Below the pieces are notes generated by a model. The model was not told the DNA's origin. It did not search any database and was given only the letters and a program-made list of their open reading frames with translations. A stretch of 18,023 nt of DNA from Candidatus Cibiobacter qucibialis (GTDB taxonomy: Bacteria; Bacillota; Clostridia; Oscillospirales; Ruminococcaceae): NCBI GenBank assembly GCA_004000625.1, contig SAUS01000055.1, forward strand, positions 1 to 18,023. Reading direction: 5' to 3'. Both the position numbers and the translations under genes were made by a program. Positions within the stretch are counted from its first letter, which is position 1. Each line of letters opens with the position of its first letter. This document shows, piece by piece, positions 13,287 to 18,023 of the stretch.

Positions 13287-13340
13287 AATGCCCGGAGCCA
13301 TAAAGTCACATGCGACATTATGGCTCCGGGCATTTAATTT
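13287..13340 (+). terminator. Terminator of the XRE gene
   Basis: AATGCCCGGAGCCATAA (13287-13303) pairs perfectly with 13318-13334 (17 bp), then TTAATTT. Repeat copy E begins 8 bases after the stem. Confidence 0.88.
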
Positions 13341-13341
13341 A

Positions 13342-13515
13342 AGGCAATACCGCATAATTCTAAGCGCCGATACGGCGAGCGAGGTGCGACAGCTGCTAAG
13401 CCAAAAGCGCAGATAATACTTTTTGTATTATCGAGCATTTTGGCAACGCAGATGCCGTGCCGCAGTCGCCGAAGCGGTGCTTAAGCCGTAAGGCGGGAAT
13501 TGTGCGGTGTTGCCT
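13342..13515 (+). repeat. Dispersed 174-nt element, copy E
   Basis: Same length as copies B and D, TA flanks at 13340-13341 and 13516-13517. It differs from B in several helices in ways that keep pairing. GCGAC (13386-13390) pairs with GTCGC (13465-13469). The apical stem is extended to GATAATAC over TTTTT to GTATTATC. It lies 3' of the XRE gene in the same sense. Confidence 0.93.
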
Positions 13516-13566
13516 TAAGCAAGGCGATACAAAATTGAAAAGGGGATGCAGCTCTTTTCAGGTTAG

Positions 13567-13840
13567 CGGGACGATGCGAGCATCGTCCCCTACAAATTAT
13601 TTGCAGTGTTTATCACAGCCGGCAAAGGTTTCTCCGCGGCGGGGTGAGGGCATCCCGCCCTACAGGACATTTGTGGGTTTGCAACGCGTGATAAAAAGCT
13701 CCGTAGGGAACGGTTTTGACCGTTCCGGGCCATTGCCGCATTATGCCATAATAGGATTTATTGCAGGCCCTTGTCCGGTACAATCCCAAAGGGCCGCCAT
13801 CTCTTTTCCGGTTGGCGGGCGCACGATGTGCGCCCCCTAC
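13567..13840 (+). repeat. Palindrome-rich intergenic repeat block
   Basis: Four palindromes with unrelated arms occur in 270 bases: GGGACGATG/CATCGTCCC (13568-), GGCGGGGTG/CATCCCGCC (13638-), GGAACGG/CCGTTCC (13707-13726) and GGGCGCAC/GTGCGCCC (13817-13835). Three are followed by CTAC and one is preceded by GTAG. Bases 13581-13650 repeat those at 4112-4170. No gene is supported between 13516 and 13880. Confidence 0.7.
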
Positions 13841-13880
13841 GGGGAGCGCGCCAGATTACGGCTGATTTTTACGGCAAAAC

Positions 13881-13909
13881 AAAAAGCCCGCACCCATACG
13901 GGTGCGGGC
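13881..13909 (-). terminator. Terminator of the uxuBA operon
   Basis: GCCCGCACCC (13886-13895) pairs with GGGTGCGGGC (13900-13909) over a 4-base loop. On the minus strand TTTTTGTTTT follows. Confidence 0.9.
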
Positions 13910-13933
13910 CAGAAAAGCTGAAAAGGTCAGAAA

Positions 13934-15031
13934 TTACTTATTCTTCTCTTCATCCAGGCGGTCGAGCAGATCCCAGACGCCGAGCATATACTGGATGCCG
14001 AGGGCACGGTCATACTTGCCGTAGCCAGGGCGGCAGTTGCCGGGGCCTTCCTCCCACAGCTGACGGCCGTGGTCGGGGCGGATATAGCCCTCAAAGCCGT
14101 TGTCGTGGTAAGCGCGCAGGATCTCAATGATGCCGGTCTCACCGCAGCAATCGCGGTGGGCAGCCTCAGAGAAGTCACCGTTATCAAAGTGATGGATGTT
14201 GCGGATGTGAGCGAAAGCGATGCGGTCGCAGTGCTTGCGGACGATTTCGGCAACATTGTTGTTGGGGTTGGCGTTCAGGCTGCCGGAGCACAGAGTCAGG
14301 CAGTTGTACGGATCATCCACCATGGACAGGAAGCGGTCGATGCTCTCGGCGTCCACCAGCAGGCGGGGCAGGCCGAAGATATCCCATGGGGGATCGTCCA
14401 TATGGATGGCCATCTTGATGTCGCACTCGCGGCAGGTGGGCATGAGGGCTTCCAGGAAGTACTTCAGATTCTCCCACAGCTTCTCCTTGGTGACAGGGGC
14501 ATAGGCCTTAAACAGCTCGTCCAGCTTAGCCATACGCTCCGGCTCCCAGCCGGGGAAGGTCATGTGGTACTTCTCGGTGAAGTCCAGGATATACTTGGCC
14601 ATAGCCTTGTAATCGTCCTTGATCATATCCTTCTGATAGAACAGGGCGGTGGAGCCATCACCGACAGGGTGGAACAGGTCAGTGCGGGTCCAGTCAAAGA
14701 TAGGCATGAAGTTATAGCAGATAACCTTAACGCCAAACTTGGACAGGTTGCGGATGCACTGCTTGTAGTTTTCGATATACTGGTCGCGGGTAGGCAGGCC
14801 GATCTTGATATCGTCATGGACGTTCACAGATTCAACAACGTCGCCGTTGAAGCCGTAAGCGTGGATCTGATCCATGACTTCCTTGATCTCGTTCTCTTCC
14901 CAAATCTCACCGGGCATTTTGTGGTGCAGAGCCCAGACGATGGTGCTGACACCGGGGATCTGCTTGATGTCGTTCAGTGTGATGGGGTCGTTGCCCTCAC
15001 CATACCAACGCCAACCCATTTGCATAGGCAT
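13934..15031 (-). CDS. uxuA: Mannonate dehydratase
   Basis: A 365-residue UxuA (EC 4.2.1.8), which dehydrates D-mannonate to 2-dehydro-3-deoxy-D-gluconate in glucuronate breakdown, in the cytoplasm. It opens with MQMGWRWYGEGNDP. The TIM-barrel metal-binding segments are visible as IHMDDPPW (209-216), the Cys of TLCSGSL (246-252), HIRN (275-278) and RPDHGR (318-323), all typical of the family. AAGGAGG lies ahead of the ATG at 15031. It is the second gene of the operon, 62 bases after uxuB, and is followed by a clear terminator. The KDG kinase and aldolase that would complete the pathway are not in the window. Confidence 0.97.
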   Translation of the reverse strand: MPMQMGWRWYGEGNDPITLNDIKQIPGVSTIVWALHHKMPGEIWEENEIKEVMDQIHAYGFNGDVVESVNVHDDIKIGLPTRDQYIENYKQCIRNLSKFGVKVICYNFMPIFDWTRTDLFHPVGDGSTALFYQKDMIKDDYKAMAKYILDFTEKYHMTFPGWEPERMAKLDELFKAYAPVTKEKLWENLKYFLEALMPTCRECDIKMAIHMDDPPWDIFGLPRLLVDAESIDRFLSMVDDPYNCLTLCSGSLNANPNNNVAEIVRKHCDRIAFAHIRNIHHFDNGDFSEAAHRDCCGETGIIEILRAYHDNGFEGYIRPDHGRQLWEEGPGNCRPGYGKYDRALGIQYMLGVWDLLDRLDEEKNK

Positions 15032-15093
15032 AAGTGTTTCCTCCTTGGTTGTTGTTTATATCGCAATCATCGGATTGAGAATCAATAAAGCAA

Positions 15094-16710
15094 TCAGGCG
15101 TTGACAGCGTCATGCAGGGTCTTGCGGACAGCGCCGGGGCCTGCGATCTCAGCCTTGAAGTAAGCCTTGACCTTGTCGGCCAGAACGGTCTTGGTCAGGT
15201 CAGAGCCAAAGATGGAAGCATTGCTCAGGATGCTGTCCAGCTGGTCGGTGCAGCTGTCGGGAGCACCGAACTTGATGGTAGCCAGCTTAGCCTGCAGGTC
15301 ATCCTTCAGGGGGTCTGCAGAAACTTCAAATGCATTGCCGTTGTCATCAACAGCCAGCAGGTAACGCAGCCAGCCAGCAATGGCCAGAGGAATGGACACC
15401 AGAGTGTTCAGGTCGCGGCCTTCAGCAACATAGCTCTTGATGGTCTCGCCAAAGCGGATGCCGACCTTCTGGGAAGTATCGGTAGCGATACGCTGCGGGG
15501 CGTCCGGCATGAACGGGTTGGGCAGGCGCTGCTCAACAACTTCATCGATGAATGCCTTGGGCTCCAGGATGCCGGGGTTGACCACAACGGGCAGGCCTTC
15601 AACATAGCCCAGGCGCTTGATGAGGGCAACGATATCGGCATCCTTCATCTCGTCGCAGATCAGGGTGTAGCCCAGCATGCAGCCGTAAACGCTCATGGCG
15701 GTGTGCAGCGGGTTCAGGCAGGTGGTGACCTTCATGCGCTCGGTCTTGTTGACGGTGTCGCGGTCGGTCATATAGACGCCGGCCTTTTCCAGCGGGGGAC
15801 GGCCATTGGGGAACTTGTCCTCAACAACCAGGTACTGCGGGCGCTCTGCGTTGACAAAGGCAGCAATGAAAGTGTTCTTGCTGGTAACGATGGGCTCCAT
15901 ATCCTCGATGTTATCCTTGACCAGCTGCTCTTCCACGATCTTGTGGGGGCGCGGGGTGATCTTGTCGATCATGGACCAGGGGAATGCGATCTTGCTCTCG
16001 TCTTCCAGGTAAGCGATGAAGTCCTGGCCGACATAGCCCTTTTCAGCCCATGCCTTGGCAACGGTCATCACGCTGGACTGCAGCTTTTCGCCGTTGTGGG
16101 AGCAGTTGTCCATGCTGACAACAGCCAGCGGGGCGGCACCAGCCTGGAAACGCTCGAACAGCAGGGCAGCGACCATGCTCATGGCGTGGCGTGCGTGTGC
16201 CGGACCTTCGTCGATATCAGCCTGCACAACGGGCATCAGGCTGCCATCGGGACGGTACAGGGCATAACCCTTCTCGGTGATGGTGAAGGAGATCATCTGC
16301 AGGCCGGGATCGGTGAAGATCTCCTTGAAGCGTGCCATCATGGCAGCGTCAGAAGAATCAGCGCGCAGGCCCTCGGCAACAGAACCGATGATCTCGCGGC
16401 TGGTGGAGCCATCCGGGTTCAGGGTGACCATCATGGTCAGATTGTCGAACGGGGTGTAGATCTTATCAATGATGTCATAGTCAAAGGTATCGGCTGCAAT
16501 GATGCCGCGGTCCTGCAGACCTTCGTTCAGCAGGCGCTGCTGGAGAGCTGCGATAAAGCCGCGGAAGATGTTGCCTGCGCCAAAGTGGACCCAAACCGGA
16601 TGCTCCTTGGTTTTGGCAGTCATAGCTTCATGGTCAAAGGCGGGCAGCTTAACGCCCAGGGCTTCCCATTCAGCCTTCTGGTTCTTGATGGATGCAGCGT
16701 TCATTTTCAT
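15094..16710 (-). CDS. uxuB: Fructuronate reductase (mannitol dehydrogenase family)
   Basis: A 538-residue long-chain mannitol-dehydrogenase-family enzyme. In this context it is UxuB (EC 1.1.1.57), reducing D-fructuronate to D-mannonate with NADH. The dinucleotide-binding loop HFGAGNIFRGF is at 42-52. The family catalytic signature (Lys followed by Asn and His) is seen as KVTTCLNPLHTAMSVYG. The frame extends upstream to 16770, but the ATG at 16710 has GAAGGAG 9 bases ahead. Direct coupling to uxuA supports fructuronate over mannitol, tagaturonate or altronate as substrate. First gene of the operon, divergent from the AraC regulator. Confidence 0.93.
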   Translation of the reverse strand: MKMNAASIKNQKAEWEALGVKLPAFDHEAMTAKTKEHPVWVHFGAGNIFRGFIAALQQRLLNEGLQDRGIIAADTFDYDIIDKIYTPFDNLTMMVTLNPDGSTSREIIGSVAEGLRADSSDAAMMARFKEIFTDPGLQMISFTITEKGYALYRPDGSLMPVVQADIDEGPAHARHAMSMVAALLFERFQAGAAPLAVVSMDNCSHNGEKLQSSVMTVAKAWAEKGYVGQDFIAYLEDESKIAFPWSMIDKITPRPHKIVEEQLVKDNIEDMEPIVTSKNTFIAAFVNAERPQYLVVEDKFPNGRPPLEKAGVYMTDRDTVNKTERMKVTTCLNPLHTAMSVYGCMLGYTLICDEMKDADIVALIKRLGYVEGLPVVVNPGILEPKAFIDEVVEQRLPNPFMPDAPQRIATDTSQKVGIRFGETIKSYVAEGRDLNTLVSIPLAIAGWLRYLLAVDDNGNAFEVSADPLKDDLQAKLATIKFGAPDSCTDQLDSILSNASIFGSDLTKTVLADKVKAYFKAEIAGPGAVRKTLHDAVNA

Positions 16711-16800
16711 GGCGAAACACTCCTTCAGATTTTGTTTTGTGATATCTTCGGTGGCCTTGCTTTGCAGCACGGCCGGTGTTGTTCATTCAAACCGTGGATA

Positions 16801-16829
16801 AGTATAACCCTTATTTTTTGCAAATTAAA
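16801..16829 (-). promoter_or_regulatory. Promoter of uxuBA
   Basis: On the minus strand TATACT (16801-16806, 5/6) lies 17 bases from a poor -35 (TTTAAT, 16824-16829). The weak -35 fits an activator-dependent promoter. Confidence 0.5.
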
Positions 16830-16865
16830 TTGGCGTAATTGCTTGAAAGATTGCAAAAATTGCGG
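16818..16865. promoter_or_regulatory. TTGC direct repeats, candidate AraC binding sites
   Basis: TTGC occurs in the same direction at 16818, 16839, 16851 and 16860. Three of them are exactly 21 bases apart, two helical turns, as in AraC-type operators. They overlap the uxuBA -35 and the araC promoter. Assignment to the adjacent AraC protein is inferred. Confidence 0.45.
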
Positions 16866-16871
16866 TACTAT
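16843..16871 (+). promoter_or_regulatory. Sigma-A promoter of the AraC gene
   Basis: TTGAAA (16843-16848), 17 bases, TACTAT (16866-16871). Start near 16878, which excludes the upstream in-frame start at 16839 and supports the ATG at 16899. Confidence 0.6.
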
Positions 16872-16898
16872 GAAAGTGGAAAGAGAGATGACAGGATT

Positions 16899-17768
16899 AT
16901 GGCAGAAAACAGCTTTCAACCCTTTACACGGCGGCAGACCATGATCCGCCGGGATTTTGAAATTTACCGCTACCGCTACATGGATGAAGTAGAGCTGCAC
17001 CACCACGATTTTTATGAAATCTACATGCTTTTGCGCGGCAGTGTATCTTATACGGTCGAAAACCGCATCTTCCACATGCGCGCGGGGGATCTGATGCTGA
17101 TCAGCCCGCTGGAGCTGCACCAAGCGCGGGTTGACAGCAATGATGAACCTTACGAGCGCATTGTGCTGTGGGTGGACCGCGGGTATCTGGAATCCCTTTC
17201 CAGCCCGCACACCAGCCTGACCCGCTGCTTTGACACCACGGTGCCCGGCCATACCAATCTGCTGCGCCTGCCCGGCCCCCGCAGCGCCGAGATGCGCCGT
17301 GAGCTGGACAAGCTGCGCAGCCTGCACATGCAGGAAAGTTATGGCAGCGACCTGCTGGCCGTTTGCAGCCTGGTGGAGCTGATGGTTGCCATCAATCAGA
17401 GCGCGGCGGACCGCAGCATGCAGAGCGCGCTTTCGGCCGATATGGCGTCTGACCGGGTGGTGGACGGGGTATTGAGCTACATCAACGAGCACTACAACGA
17501 AGCCCTGACGCTGGATGCGCTGGCAGAGCGCTTTTTTATCAGCAAGTACCATTTGCTGCGCAAGTTTGAAGCGCAGGTGGGCACCACGGTGCACCGGTAT
17601 ATCCTGCAAAAGCGGCTGCTGAACGCCAAGCAGCTTTTGGCCGGCGGGCTTGCCCCCAGTGAAGTCTGTACCTACTGCGGGTTTGGGGATTACGCCAACT
17701 TTTACCGCGCGTTCCGCGCGGAATACGGCACCACGCCCCGGCAGTATGTACAGAGTTTGCGTGGGTAA
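16899..17768 (+). CDS. AraC family transcriptional regulator
   Basis: A 289-residue regulator. The N-terminal cupin sensor has HHHDFYEIYMLLRG (34-47), AGDLMLISPLELH and the usual strand pattern. The C-terminal double helix-turn-helix contains LTLDALAERFFISKYHLLRKFEAQVG and PSEVCTYCGFGDYANFYRAFRAEYGTTPRQY, the standard AraC signature. The frame opens at 16839, but the promoter at 16843-16871 and an AGGA before 16899 favour the shorter start. It is divergent from uxuBA with shared phased repeats, so it is the likely activator of hexuronate use, responding to an intermediate such as glucuronate, fructuronate or mannonate (inferred). Confidence 0.92.
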   Translation: MAENSFQPFTRRQTMIRRDFEIYRYRYMDEVELHHHDFYEIYMLLRGSVSYTVENRIFHMRAGDLMLISPLELHQARVDSNDEPYERIVLWVDRGYLESLSSPHTSLTRCFDTTVPGHTNLLRLPGPRSAEMRRELDKLRSLHMQESYGSDLLAVCSLVELMVAINQSAADRSMQSALSADMASDRVVDGVLSYINEHYNEALTLDALAERFFISKYHLLRKFEAQVGTTVHRYILQKRLLNAKQLLAGGLAPSEVCTYCGFGDYANFYRAFRAEYGTTPRQYVQSLRG

Positions 17769-17793
17769 AGTTCAAAAAACTGTCGTTATTGGT

Positions 17794-17822
17794 ATTATAG
17801 CATACCCTGCCAATGGCTACAA
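17794..17822 (-). promoter_or_regulatory. Possible antisense promoter at araC 3' end
   Basis: On the minus strand TGC before a perfect TATAAT (17794-17799) gives an extended -10, with TTGTAG (17817-17822) 17 bases upstream. It points into the 3' end of araC, where no minus-strand gene exists. The GGTAT/ATACC arms around it form a small palindrome. Confidence 0.4.
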
Positions 17823-17971
17823 TAGGCGATTTTGCGAAAATTTTGGCAGGCAGTGCAGCAGCCGTGCTGCACCGCTGCACGCAAGGTCAAGTTTTCACTT
17901 TCCTTTTGCGGCAAAATAGCGTACAATGGGGGCAGCTGTTTTTGGGGGTATCAGGTACACCTTAACAGCTA

Positions 17972-18023
17972 AGGCAATACCGCATAATTCTAAGTGCCGA
18001 TACGGCGAGCGAGGTGCGGCAGA
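17972..18023 (+). repeat. Dispersed element, copy F (left end only)
   Basis: The first 52 bases match copy B exactly in sequence and start, with TA at 17970-17971. The window ends within it. It lies 3' of araC, same sense. The 17823-17969 stretch between holds a GTGCAGC palindrome near 17853 and no gene. Confidence 0.9.

Noticed and set aside
15112..16944. A 610-codon plus-strand open frame
   Set aside because: Antisense of uxuB; open only because of codon bias on the coding strand.
3797..18023. CRISPR array from the repeated segments
   Set aside because: The repeats are kilobases apart, 174 nt long and in both orientations, with no spacers and no cas genes.

Overview
The window reads as a fragment of a mid-to-high GC, low-GC-ancestry anaerobe of the Clostridia, most like an Oscillospiraceae/Ruminococcaceae gut bacterium (Faecalibacterium-Gemmiger-Subdoligranulum type). 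This is an inference from protein style, AGGAGG ribosome binding sites, sigma-A promoters with 17-base spacers, paired short chromate transporters, a DUF2798 protein and a hexuronate operon. No rRNA, tRNA, CRISPR or transposase gene was seen. Both window ends fall inside copies of the same dispersed repeat, so this may be a contig that broke at repeats.

Layout, left to right: a repeat copy; an Orn/Lys/Arg-type decarboxylase (-) with a structured, terminator-bearing leader; a divergent relative of the repeat; a two-gene chromate-transporter (CHR) operon (+); repeat and palindrome elements; a LysR regulator (-); a long repeat copy; enolase (-). A 770-base non-coding interval follows that encodes two probable small RNAs. 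Then come a repeat copy, a DUF2798 membrane protein (-), an RmlD-like reductase (-), a membrane-anchored Ntn amidase and its TetR-type neighbour (-), a coiled-coil membrane protein (-) divergent from an XRE regulator (+), another repeat copy and a palindrome-rich block, the uxuB-uxuA hexuronate operon (-) divergent from an AraC regulator (+), and a final partial repeat.

The clearest metabolic unit is uxuBA plus araC. UxuB reduces fructuronate to mannonate, UxuA dehydrates mannonate to 2-keto-3-deoxygluconate, and the AraC protein is the likely local regulator, with phased TTGC boxes in the shared promoter region. Enolase is a housekeeping glycolytic gene; its promoter shares an 18-base site with the promoters of both predicted small RNAs.

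The most unusual content is a family of 174-base miniature elements (three full copies, two long-variant copies, one partial, and one diverged 176-base relative). They have imperfect terminal inverted repeats flanked by TA, pair-preserving changes in internal helices, terminal repeats that pair fully as RNA in only one orientation, and a conserved internal loop. Most sit directly 3' of genes, and one supplies a gene's stop codon. Together this suggests a mobile or formerly mobile element that acts, or acted, as a structured RNA or single-stranded DNA.
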